From Symbiodinium natans (taxonomy: Eukaryota; Sar; Dinophyceae; Suessiales; Symbiodiniaceae): 64,000 nucleotides of DNA. The translations under genes were made by a program, and so were the position numbers. The notes beneath the pieces are model-generated. The model searched no databases. It was not told the origin of the DNA and saw nothing but the letters and a program-made list of their open reading frames with translations. Each line of letters opens with the position of its first letter. The first letter of the stretch is position 1. The stretch covers positions 231,390 through 295,389 of the forward strand of contig CAJNDS010002185.1 in assembly GCA_905221605.1 (NCBI GenBank), written 5' to 3'. Below are positions 29,401-41,400 of the stretch, one piece after another.

Positions 29401-32400
29401 GGGGCTTGTTGTTTGGGGTTTGGGGTTTCGGGTATTCCCTCAGCCAAGCCCCGAGCTCTTTCTTGGTCACCCGTTAAGCCCGCCCCATCACCCGAACTCT
29501 CTCCCATCACCAGGAACCCTTATGCGAAAACTCTGCACCCAACTCCACCACCCACCCCTTACCCAAACCTCAACCCCTAAACCCTAAACCCCGAACCCTT
29601 TCAACGAACAAAGAGCCGTAATCCTATCAGCCCCACTTAAAGAGTCCCCAACAAGAAGTCCCTGCCTACTTCAACCCTGAACCTGAAGGCTTTTTGAGGG
29701 GGTCTGAGGTGCCCTAAACCCTAAACCCTAAACCCTAAACCCCAAACCCTAAACCCTAAACCCTAAATCCTAAACCCTAAACCCTAAACCCTAAACCCTA
29801 AACCCTGCACCTGGTGGCCATCCTTGGCCAAGAGGGGTGCTCCCAGGCCACCGGCCGCAGCCGGCGCTGCGGCTGGGGCGCCCGTGCCGACCTGTGGAGG
29901 GTTTAGGGTTTAGGGTTTAGGGATCAGGGATCAGGGTTTAGGGTTTAGGGTTTAGGGTTAGGGTTTAGGGTTTAGGGTTTGGGGTTTGGGGTTTGGGGTT
30001 TAGGGGGTCTAGGGTTTAGCTTGGGGTGGGTGGTTTCGGGTTTAAGGTTTGGGGGTTGAGCTTCAGGGTTTGGGGGTTAGGAGCTTTGAGTCTTGGGCCT
30101 GAGGCTTGAGGTGTAAGATTTTGTGTGTTCAGGGGGTTCCAAGGGGCTACCTGGATTTCAGTTTTCAGGAGGGAGGGGGGGGGGCCTTTGTTCAGGGTTT
30201 GGATACACAGCAAGATGCGTCAAAGCAACTGATAGAGGCCAAGACGCTGAAGGCCTGAACCGCGAATATGTCCGACCCGAAACCCTCCAAAACCCCAAAC
30301 CCCAAACCCCTAACACCCCCCAAAACCCTTAAGCCCCTCAAACCCTTGAACCCCTGAAGCTCCATCAACTCCCCAAAACCCCCCAAACCGCCAAAACGCG
30401 GGAGCCCCCCCGCGCATGCCTTGCCGATGATGGAATCAGGGGCATACTTGCCGATGACATCCGGCGGGTGGATCCTTTCGACCCACAACACTAAAGCCTA
30501 CGCCCTAAGCCCTAAACCCTAAACCTTATACCCCAAAAGCTGTGCCCTGAATGGCCGCGCTTGGGGTCTGGAATCTTTAGGGCCTCCGGGCCTCTGCAAG
30601 GACAGAATTTGGAACCGAATTCTGAACCCAAGGCCCTGGTTGAGGGTTTAGGGTTTAGGGTACGTTTTTGCAGAACAGCCATCTTCGTGGCTTCGTAGCC
30701 CCACGATCGTCCATATCAAAAACTAAGCCCGAAGCCCTAAAGCCTAAACCCGAAACTCCTAAACCCTAAGCCTCAAAGCCTACACTTGGGCACCCGATGA
30801 TCTTGAAAGTTGAAGTTGCGGTTTAGGTTTAGGGTTTAGGGTTTAGGGTTTAGGGTTTAGGGTTTAGGGCTTGGGGTTTGGGGTTTAGGGTTTAGGGTTT
30901 GGGGCAGCTTTCCCAAAACTGCCGCCAGGCATCATGTTGAACTCCTCGGTGGCATCCTTTCCTGCGGCCCGAAGCCCTAACCTAAGCCCTCACCAGGGTT
31001 TAGGGTTTAGGGTTTGGGGTTTAGGGTTTAGGGTTTAGGGTTTTGGGTCTAGGGTTCAGGGTTTGGGGTTTAGGGTTTAGGGTGTCAGGTTCACACAGAA
31101 CCCCAGTACTTACGCCTAAGTTCCAGCAAAACGAGCGCGCGAGCGCCTGAGACCTTGACGGCAGGAAATCAAGAAAATGCGGGTATTCCTAAGACAAAGA
31201 CCATGCTACAACCTGATACACTGAACCCTAACTAAACCCTAAACCCTCTCAACCCTCAACCCCAAACCCTAAAGCCTGTTCCTTCAGGGCCTTTAGGGCT
31301 AGGGCTTGGGGGGGGGTTGATGTTTAGGGTTCAGGGTTTAGGGTTTTAGGGTTTTTAGGGCTTTTAGGGTTTAGGGCTTAGGGTTTTGGGGGTCACGGCG
31401 TCAACCCTCCTAAACCCCGTTCAGGGTTTCGGGCTCAGGGCGTCAGAGCGGTTTAGGGTTTAGGGTTTGGGGTTGGGGTTTAGGATTTAGGGTTTAGGAT
31501 TTAGGGTTTAGGGTTTAGGGTTTAGGGTTTAGGTTTAGGGTTTAGGGTTCCTGCGAAGGTGAGGATGGCCAGCTCGCCACCCGGGTGCTCGGAGAGGAAG
31601 GACGTGACGTCCAAGACCTGCCCCAGTGTTTAGGGTACCAGGCTTTGAAGCGGCTCTAGGGTTTATCGTGTGTATGTACATATGTATATGCGTATGGAGA
31701 GTAGGGTTTCGTGTTTTTTTTTTTTTTTTTTTTTTTTTGGGGGGGGGGGGGGGGGAGTTTATGGTCGACAGAGTTTGTAGGGGGGGGTGGACCCCCCGAC
31801 AGGACTCGCTAAGGGCACGCCTGGCTGGGAAATGAATTTGAAGAAGATATAGATAGAGAATTAATATCTTTCCATAGAAATCTTTACTAATAATGAAAGG
31901 AAAATATGCTATTTTTTTATTAGTGGAATTCCTTAAAGGATTATTGGAAGATAGAAAATGTAGATTAAAAATATGGAAAAGAAGAAAAGCACAAAGAAGA
32001 AATGGAAATAGAAAATGAAAGACAAAGAACCTCTTTAATGTTGGATTGTAAATATAATGTCCTCCACAAAGCCATTCTATTAAAGATGGAAATGGAGATA
32101 ATAAATTTGTAATTACTGTAACTCCTCATAAACTCATTTGTCCTAAAGGTAAAACATAACCCATAAATGCTGTTCCCATTAAGAAGAAGTAAATAATAAT
32201 TCCAGAAAACCAAGTATTTGGATTATAAAAATATGAAGCATAAGATATAGCTCTTCCAAGATGAAGAAATATAAAAAGAAAGACAAATGATACACCATTA
32301 GAATGAAGATAACGTAAACACCATCTTTAATATATTTCTCTAATTAAAAAGAAAAGAGAAAAATATGCTGAATTAATATCTGATGTATGATCGCGCTCCC

Positions 32401-35400
32401 TATGTTTATGGGGTGGGTTCTGGGGTTTAGGGTTTTGGGGTTTGCAGGCTCAGCTTGGAGACTACCCGACCTCAACTAGGTTCGGCACCCTAGACCCTAA
32501 ACCCTAAACTCTATACCCTAAACCCTAAACCCCAAACCCCAAGAAGCCTAAAGAAAAAATCCTTGAAGAGGCCTCCTCCCTCATCCCTCAGAGCTGTCAG
32601 AGCCATCAGCCCCCACCCGTGAACTCTCAACCCTAAATGCTTGTAACCCCAATTCTAACTGTACTTATAAGCCCCCTAAGTCCTCTAAGTAGCTAAAAAG
32701 TACAAATCTCATAAGTAAGTACAAAAACACCCTCTTCTTGCTAGGGCTGCCCTTAAAAACCGCTGAAGAAAGAGTCCTAAATATGATCCTCTAAACCCAG
32801 TGATCATAAGGGAAAACATAAATCTCCCAAGTACCCGGCGAAGCCCGAAACCCTGAAACGGCCCACTTTGCCCAAGCAGCCTGGCCGTCCACGACCACCT
32901 GCGGGTTTAGGGTGTGGGGTTTATGGCTAGGGTGTGGGGTTTAGGGTTTGGGGATTAGGGTTTAGGGCTAGGGTTTGGGATTTGGGGTTTAGGGTTTAGG
33001 GTTTAGGGCTCTTCGAGAGGTGAGGATTGTGGCCTTTGTGGGCCTACTTGGTTTGGAGCGTTAGGGTTCCTGGGGCTTTCGGGCTCCTGGGGCTTTGGAG
33101 GTTTCGGGTTTAGGGTTTAGGGTTTAGGGTTTAGGGTTTAGGGTTTAGGGTTTAGGGTTTAGGGTTTAGGGTTTAGGGTTTAGGGTTTAGGGTTTAGGGT
33201 TTAGGGTTTAGGGATCATCGAGGTTGCATGGGGGTCGGTTTCGTGTACTTGGCCATGGTGGGATCTGGCTCAAGGAAGTCTGGCCCCTCTTGGTGCGAAC
33301 CAAGTACTCGTCATGAGAAGAGGCAATGCACGGCTATATTATAAGAATTAACTCCAGGCTGGTACTCAGCTCAGGTCATGTACAGGGCCTGAGATCTAAC
33401 GTCAAAACTGAGACCGCGTGAAGCCCTATGAAACCAAATCTCAAGCCTACGTAGCCTAAACCTGACGAACACCATACAAAATACCACCAAGCCCAATGAT
33501 GCCAGTGAGGGACAAGGTGAACGCCGACGTCCAAAAGCTACGAATGCCTCGCACTTGGCGACTGCCATCGCTTTGGCGAACGAGCGCGGCCACACCCGCG
33601 CCCGCGCGAGAGCGCGACTTTCGTCCAACATGCGAGCAGGCCCGAAACCCCCAACCCCGTAACCCTAAACCCTAAGCACACATGGCTCCAGGCCGTGGGC
33701 GCGGCGTGGCTTCACCGACCTACCCCAGCTTGCTCTACCCGCTGGAACCCCTTAGTCGTCAGGGTTTAGGGCCACCTCGAAGGCCCTTGAATCCCCGTGA
33801 ACAAAACATACAAACCCTTCACAACAACAGCAGAAACCCACAACACCTTCAAAAACTACGATACCTAACTCCTAAGAAGACTGTAGAATTCAGAATACTC
33901 CTGAGTTGCCAGCCCAGCAGTCAGACTTGCTGTTGTGCTTGGACACCTCCTGACAGGGCTTCTGGCTCAGGGCCCTTGGTCCCCAACAACCTTCAGGGTT
34001 TAGGGCTTAGGGTTGAGGGTTTAGGACTCACGAAGAGAGGTTTGAAGTTCAAAGGGGGGTTCTTCGAAGGGTGGCCCTAGAGAGGTTCGGAGAAGCTACG
34101 GGATGCTTACTAGGGGTTAGCTTAGGGTTTAGGGTTTAGGGTTTAGGGTTTAGGGTTTAGGATTTAGGGTTTAGGGTTTAGGGTTTAGGGTTTGGGGTTT
34201 GGGGTTTGGGGTTTGGGGTTTGGGGTTTGGGGTTTGGGATTTCGGGTCTAGGGTTTTGGGGTTTAGGGTTGAGGGTTGAGGGTTTAGGGTTGAGGGTTTA
34301 GGGTTTAGGGTTAGTTTAGGGCTTTGGGCACCTAGAGGCGCTATGGTGATAAGCCAAATAAACCCTACAAGCCCTGCTTGTCTGAACTCCGAACCCGCCC
34401 AACAGCCTTTAGGGTTTGGGGTTTAGGGCTTAGGGCTTAGGGCTTAGGGTTTAGGGTTTAGGGTTTAGGGTTTAGGGTTTAGGACTCTAAGCCCCAAAAC
34501 CCTAAACCCTCTACTTTATTCAGTTCCCCCGTTCCCCCCAAGCACCCAGGAGACCCCTCATCTGCGGGGCACTCGTGGGTGTCCCCATAAACCTACTACT
34601 ACAAGCCTCCCAAGTAACTAGCTCATTGTTGGGATAATATTAAAAATTTACATATTTATTCCTTGTAGGGTTTAAGTACCCTTAAAAACGTAAAATGGTA
34701 CCCAACTATGATAAAGCCTTAAGCCTTCCAGGCTGGAGACCCCTGGGCGCATCTAGGGATGTTCGTTCTTACGGCTTGTAGGGTTGATGTCTCCCCTTAT
34801 ACTAACATCCCTTAATAGGGATTATAGTACCCCCTATTATCATCCCTATTAAGGACTCATAGTATAAGGGGGAACATCCCAAGGTTTAGGGTTTATATGG
34901 CCTAAACCCAACACGCATCACAGACCCCTCCTCCAAGGTGATGCCACCGCCACCACCTCCGCCGCCGCCTTTGAGAACACCACGCTTTGGAGGTTTCGGG
35001 TTTTAGGGTTTTAGGGTTTAGGGTTTAGGCTTTAGGGTTTAGGGTTTAGGGTTTGGGGTTTAGGGTTTAGGGTTTAGGGTTCGGGGATTCGGGTTTGAAC
35101 CCTAATCCCCGAACCCGACACCTCAAACCCCAAACCCCGAACCCAATGTAAAGCTTGCAGCAGTTCCGCCACGCATGACGGAGTGCAGGAACGTAGGGTT
35201 TTGTAGGGCTTAGGGGTTGGGAGTTCAGGTTTCAGGTTCTTAGGATTAAGCTCATTTGAGGCTTGGGGTTTCGGATGAGAGTAAATAGCAATTCAACGGC
35301 ACGTTTGCCTGCCCTCCCAAAACCCAAAGTGTTTCCCAGCTAGTTCCCCGAAGCCCGAAGACGCTTTCGGGGGTCAGGGGATTGTAGCAGCGTAGCATGC

Positions 35401-38400
35401 AGGGGCACTTAAGTGCCTTGCCTTCAAGGGCTCTCAGGGTTTAGGCTTCCCAAGGGCTTCCGGGGCTTTCAGGGATCCTCCCCTGAACCCTAAACCCTAA
35501 ACCCTAAACCCTAAACCCTAGACCCTAAACCCTAAACCCCTTTCAGGGATCCTCCCCTCCCTGGCGCCTGCTGCGGCCACAGCGCCGCCGCCGCCGCCAC
35601 CGCCGGCACCGATCATGCCAACCACCGAGTCAGGGGCGTACTTGCCGATCACATCTGGGGGGTGGATCCTGGAGGACGAGAGCTGGTCCGTTGGGGTGTA
35701 GAGATTCTTTTTTTGGGGGGGGCGGGGGGGTTCGAGGGGCGAGAAGCGAGTGGGCTTGGCAGTTTTTTCGAGGAGGGTTGGGGCTCAGGGCTTGTTTTGA
35801 GCTCACTCCGAAGTGTTGTGGCGTGAATCGTCCTTGTCTTGGGGTCTCAAGTTACCTACACCTACACCCATGGAGTGTAGAAGGGGAGCGCTGATTCTTC
35901 GGACACTCATTTCCATGAATTCTGGATGCCGAGCTGCATGTTGAACTCCTCCGTGGCGTCCTTGCCGGCGAAGGTGAGGATGGCCAGCTCGCCGCCGGGG
36001 TGCTCCGACAAGAAGCTGGTGACATCCAGCACCTGGCCATCGACCACCACCCAGCAGTCCGCCTTCGTGTTGTGCTTGGCAACGTCGGCAAGGGTGATGC
36101 CACCGCCACCGCCGCCGCCACCGGCCGCAGGTGCGGCTCCTGCAGCGGGCGCGGCAGAGTTCATCTTGTCTTCGTAGGAGCCGCCGGCCAGCTTGGAGCT
36201 TTCCACGGCGCCAGTGAGGCCTCCGCCAGTGATGTCTTTCAGGTCCACAGGCTTCATGTCCGGACCCAGCATGTACTTGGCGGCTGCAATGCCGGCCACG
36301 CGGCCGAACACCACGCAGTCCAGCAGGGAGTTGCCGCCCAGGCGGTTGTTGCCATGCACGCCGCCGGCGACCTCGCCAGCAGCGTACAGGCCCGGGATCG
36401 CCACGTTCTTGGAGCCGATGCACGCGGAGTCCGTGTCGATGAGCAGGCCGCCCATGCAGTAGTGGATCACCGGCGTGATGATGGCCACGTAGAAGGGCTC
36501 GCTCTTCACCGCAGAGCCCGGAATGATGTTGTGGTAGAACTTCTTGCCGCTGCCGGTCTTGCCACTGGCCTCATCCCAGGACTTGCCGGAGGGATACGCG
36601 GGCCAGCTGCCTCCATCGGGGTCCGACTCCGTCTTCTTGGCTGCCTGGTAATGATCCTCATGCGCCTGCTCGATGACGGACAGGGGGACGCCCATGTCCT
36701 TTGCAAGCTCCTCGCCGCTCGCGTAGCTCTTCATGACCTTACAAGACACATATGCAAGAGCACAAGCCCATCAGCCAGTGAAATATCTTGTAAAACACAA
36801 GATCCTCAACCGAAACATCTAGGAATCTAGGCACGGCAAGGACACACTGCTGCGCGTCACTCACAGGATCTTTCCCTGCATCCCACCCCTCTCCCCCCAT
36901 CCGCCCCCGCCACGCCATCTTCATCTTGTAAACCCTGAACCACTAAACCCGTAAGCTCTCAGTTCTGAACCCTTCCACCACAAAACGCCTAATCCCTGAA
37001 AGCCCTAATCATTGGCCGTATTCTCAACAAAATCAGGAAGAAGCACAGAGACAGAGTGAGAGAGCGAGAGGAGAGGGAGGGAGTGCGCTTGGCGGCCCGG
37101 CGCCTCGACCAGTGTAGTGCCTGGCACAAGAAGAACTACTTTTTGAGGTCTCTTCAGGGTTTAGGGTTTAGGGTTTAGGGTTTAGGGTTTAGGGTTTAGG
37201 GTTTAGGGTTTAGGGTTTAGGGTTTAGGGTTTAGGGTTTAGGGTTTAGGGTTTAGGGTTTAGGGTTTAGGGTTTAGGGTTTGGTTGCTCCAAATCAGGGC
37301 CCTGTTTAGACACCCTTTCTGAATCAGCAAACCTTTTCATAAAGGGCTCCCACAAAGGAACCCCCCCTATATCGAAACCACACAGGCTAGACGTATGCAT
37401 AACACCTTAAAAGGGGGTATTCGGCGTGATGCTTAAGTAAACCCAGGAAGCTGATAAGCCGTAAGAAGTCGAAATTCCGCAGCAGCGGTAGCACAAAGAA
37501 GGGTGCCCCTGCTTGCCGAAAGGAGTTTTTTTCACAAGGAAACCTATACCTAGAAAAACAATGCTCAAACTTAGGGTACGCCCCAATATATAATAGCATC
37601 TTTCTAGTAGGACCCCAAAAAAGGGACCCCTAATCACCCTAACCCAAAGGGTCCTAAGTACCTACATAGTAGAAAGTAGGGTTTCTTTTTTTCCGAAGCC
37701 ATACCGTGAATCGACTGTACGTCTACATAGTAGAAAGTAGGGCGTCTTTTTTTTCGACGCCATACCGTGAATCGACTGTACGTCTACATAGTAGAAAGTA
37801 GGGCTTCTAGACTGGGAATTACTATTCTGGTTTGGGTAAGTGTGCCCCATATAGGTTCTTAGGACCCTTTGGGTAACCAACACAACAACAGCGGGCACCT
37901 CTGGGTCCCCTGTGTAAACCCCCCCCCCCCCCATGCCGCCGAGGGCAGGGCTTGCAATGCCAGATGATCTCGTCCGATGCTGCCTTGTTGAGGCACAGCC
38001 TGGCGCCATCACGGTTTAGGGCTACGGGCTGATGATGTATGTCGATATCTATGTGTATATATATATATATATATATATTTCTACACACTATATTCCGCAT
38101 TCTGCGTAGTACATATATATATATATATACATACACATTTAGGGGAGGTGCATTTTGGTCCTTTGAAAATAAGGGATTCGAGTACTCAAAGGTACCTGTA
38201 AGGGAACACCCCCCCCCCCGGGAAGATTGGAGTCAAAAAGCTGCACCCGCACACTCCCCCACCGCCACCCAAAAGCAAATATGAACTAAAGACACATATA
38301 ACCTGGTAAACCATAGCTCTCAACCCTGAAACCCCCTTTGAACCCGAAACCCTATAAACCTTCAACCCTACACCCTACAGCAAACCGCAGCTCTGTGCCC

Positions 38401-41400
38401 CCCCCTCCCGAGGGCCGGAAAGGAGGCTTGCTCTTCCACATCTCGCCGGTGACGTAGTCGCGGCCTTAAGGGTTTAGGGTTTAGGGTTTAGGGTTTAGGG
38501 TTTAGGGTTTAGGGTTTAGGGTTTAGGGTTTAGGGTTTAGGGTTTAGGGTTTAGGGTTTAGGGTTTAGGGTTTAGGGTTTAGGGTCTCGGGGCAAGAGGT
38601 GCATATACCCCAGGTGGTTTAGAGTTTCGGGTCGACAGGGTTGGGGGCTCGTCCAAAGGGCGATCATGTAGGCCCTGGGCGCACTTAAGGAACCGAAACG
38701 CAGAAGAGGGAGCGTCGTCTGGCGAAAGTTGAAGGTTCGAGGGGGTGGGGGCTTTTGAAAATGCTGGGTTTCGGTGAGGCTTCGGGCGCGAAGTTAATTT
38801 CAACCGCCCTGGGCCCCAAGCCGTGAACCCTAAACCCCAAACCCTTTACCCTAAACCCTAAAACCCTTAACCCTTAACCCTTAACCCTAAACCCTAAACC
38901 CTAAACCCCAAAGGGTGGCATCTCCTGGGCGCCCCTGCGCCCCAGCTCGTTGCAGAAGCGCTTGCCTCTGGCCACGCGGCTAGGTTGCACGAAGAAAGTT
39001 CAGGAGGTGAGAACTAACCGGAAGGCCCTACAATCCGCAACTCCCGCCCGGGTGTTAGCCCTAAGCCCCCGAAACCCCGAGGCAACCTCCACCAGCCATG
39101 AATCTTGAGCGCTTCGCAGTTCCTTCAGTCTTTAGGGTTTAGGGTGGGTCCCCTGAGGCTTGGAGTTTAGGGTCTAGAGTTCAGGCTTTCGGGCTCGCAG
39201 CTCGGGAACTCTAGATGCCCTGAAACTGAAACCCTAGCCAAGAAACTCACCATACTTCTCAGGTTAAATGTTTTTTTATGTTATACTGTATGCATATCCA
39301 CCATCCCCTCAAATCAACCCCCAAACCCTACACCCCAAGCCCGAAACTTAGGCCCTAAACCCTACATTTCATACACCCAAGCCCTGAGCCCTCAACCCAT
39401 AGCTTCCCTACACCCATTCAGAAACCCCGAAAAACTCTCGGTAGCCCAGCAACCATATTATAACCCCTTATTGGGCTGGTTACTTCACAAGGGAACCTTG
39501 AACCAAGAGAAAGGGAAAAGTGCACCACTGGCCTACCAAGAACCCTGAATTGCAGAACACGATTTTTGAGGGGACCGCCTTCCGCGTTGAGGATGATGCC
39601 GCCCACGCCGCGCAGGGCCTTGCGCTGCATGTGGATAGGGTTTAGGGCTTGAGGTTTAGGGTTTAGTTTAGGGTTTAGGGTTTGGGGTTTAGGGTTTAGG
39701 GTTTAGGGCTTCGACCCCTCCAAGTGGGTCAACTCCACAGCAGCCAGCACTCGCAAATGCAGCAAAGGACAAGAAATCAAGACCCGTAGTCCTCAAGCCC
39801 TATTAATTTCTGTAAGCCAGACCCTGACAAGGCCCAATGGCCCTCAACCCTTAAACCCCTAAACACCGAAACCCTAAACCCATGAACACCGAAACCCTCA
39901 ACCCTAAACCCCAAACGCCGAAACCCGCAATCCTCAGCCCCCAAGCCCTGAACCCCCCCGAAACACCGAAACCCTACCTGGGGCTCCGTTTACCTACTAT
40001 GTTGGGGCTGATGCCCGATGTTCAGGCGGGGTAAACCTACTGTTTGTAGGGTGCTGCAGTCACAGGTAAACCCTAGCATAGGGGCTTTAAGAATTAGAAT
40101 AGGGTTTTGGGGGTTGTCATAGTAGAATTATAAGGGGCCATAGGGGAATATTAGTCATTATTCCGAGCCCTAAACCCTAAACCCTAAACCCTAAACCCTA
40201 AACCCTAAGCCCCCGCCTCCGCGGCCAGGAACTTGATCTTGGCATCCGCGTCGTCCGGCTTCACAAGTCCGGTCGGGTGCACCTCTTTGATGCTTTCTCT
40301 AAGGGTTTTAGGGGGTTTAGGGTTTAGGGGTTAGGATTTAGGGTTTAGGGTTTAGGGTTTAGGGATTAGGGGTTAGGGGTTAGGGTTCAGTTTAGGGGTT
40401 TAAGGGTTTAGGGTTTCGGGGCTTAGGGTTTAAGGGTTGAAGGGTGAAAAAGCTGGAGGGCTTGAGTTTGAGGGCTTCAGGGCTTGAGGGCTTCAGGGCT
40501 TGAGGGATTGAAGGCTTGAGGAACTAGGGGCTTATGGGTTTAAGCTTTAGGGTTTAAGGGTTTAAGAGGGTTTAGGGGGCTGGATACGAGACCTAAACCC
40601 CGAAACCCTAAATCCGAAACCCTAAACCCCGAAACCCTGAAACCCGAAACCCTAAACCCCGAAACCCTCAAACCCTAATCCCCGCAACCCTAAACCCCGA
40701 AGCCCTCACACAGAGAGACCCACGGAGCGTGTGGCCGGCCTGGACCCACTCGAGGTCGATGGTCTTGGCGCCAATCGCCTGCGCTAGGGACGCGGTGCGC
40801 TTTAAGGTCTCGGGTTTAGGGTTTAGGGTTTAGGGCTTGGGGTTTGGGGTTTAGGGCTTGGGGGTGGGGGTTTAGGGCTTAGGGTTTGGGATTTATGGCT
40901 GGGGCCTTAGGGTGTGGGGTTTGGGGTTTGGAATCTACAGTAGTGCTTGTAGCTTGGCTAGTCCAGGTCTTAGGGGATTGCAGGGATAGAGTTAGGGGGA
41001 GAGGGGATTTGGGGCTTCAAGGTTTGAATCCTGCAGGTTTGCTTGGGAAAACCAGGTGCTTTGAGGCTGCATGCTCTTGAACTCAAAGCCAGGAACCCGA
41101 AAGAAGACGAAGAAACGAGGAACACCAAACAGCCTGGTTACCGTTCTGTGGTACAAACGAAACATAGACCCTAAACCCTAAACCCTAAACCCTAAACCCT
41201 AAGCCCCCAAACCCTAAACCCTATAAACAAAGAAGAACAAATTTTTGGGACGGAGAAACGTTGAGCCCGGAAGTAGCCGCCAGGAAATGTCTATGTCTGT
41301 GATTCTCAATGGGCGCGTCTTTGGTGTGGTTTAGGGTTTAGGGTTTAGGGTTTAGGGTTTAGGGTTTAGGGTTTAGGGTTTAGGGTTTAGGGTTTAGGGT

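Larger units (their letters stand above)
30420..34968 (-). other. Exons 26-31: second cytochrome b5 domain
   Basis: Residues about 618-697: a glycine linker, then [22 protein letters not shown] (an 18-nt exon at 32881-32898), [22 protein letters not shown] (H658), [10 protein letters not shown] and [18 protein letters not shown] (H681). Sequence and tail nearly repeat the first b5 domain, so it arose by internal duplication. The same about 80 residues are split by five introns here but by one in domain 1. Intron 28 (31618-32880) contains the mitochondrial cytochrome b insertion. Confidence 0.92.

Noticed and set aside
33235-33290. Candidate b5 exon reading [10 protein letters not shown] after an AG acceptor, with a GGCTCAAG leader-like string nearby
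   Set aside because: The exon at 33914-33949 ([12 protein letters not shown]) fills that position with a better family match and correct frame, and the leader match is only about nine bases.
33371-33631. 86-codon minus-strand open frame
   Set aside because: It resembles no known family, lies within intron 27 and has no support beyond the lack of stops.
36000-36830. Plus-strand open frame of 276 codons
   Set aside because: It is the antisense shadow of exon 24, whose minus-strand product has clear flavoprotein and b5 motifs.
37661-37810. Regularly spaced repeats as a CRISPR array
   Set aside because: It is a plain tandem repeat with no unique spacers, in a eukaryotic intron.
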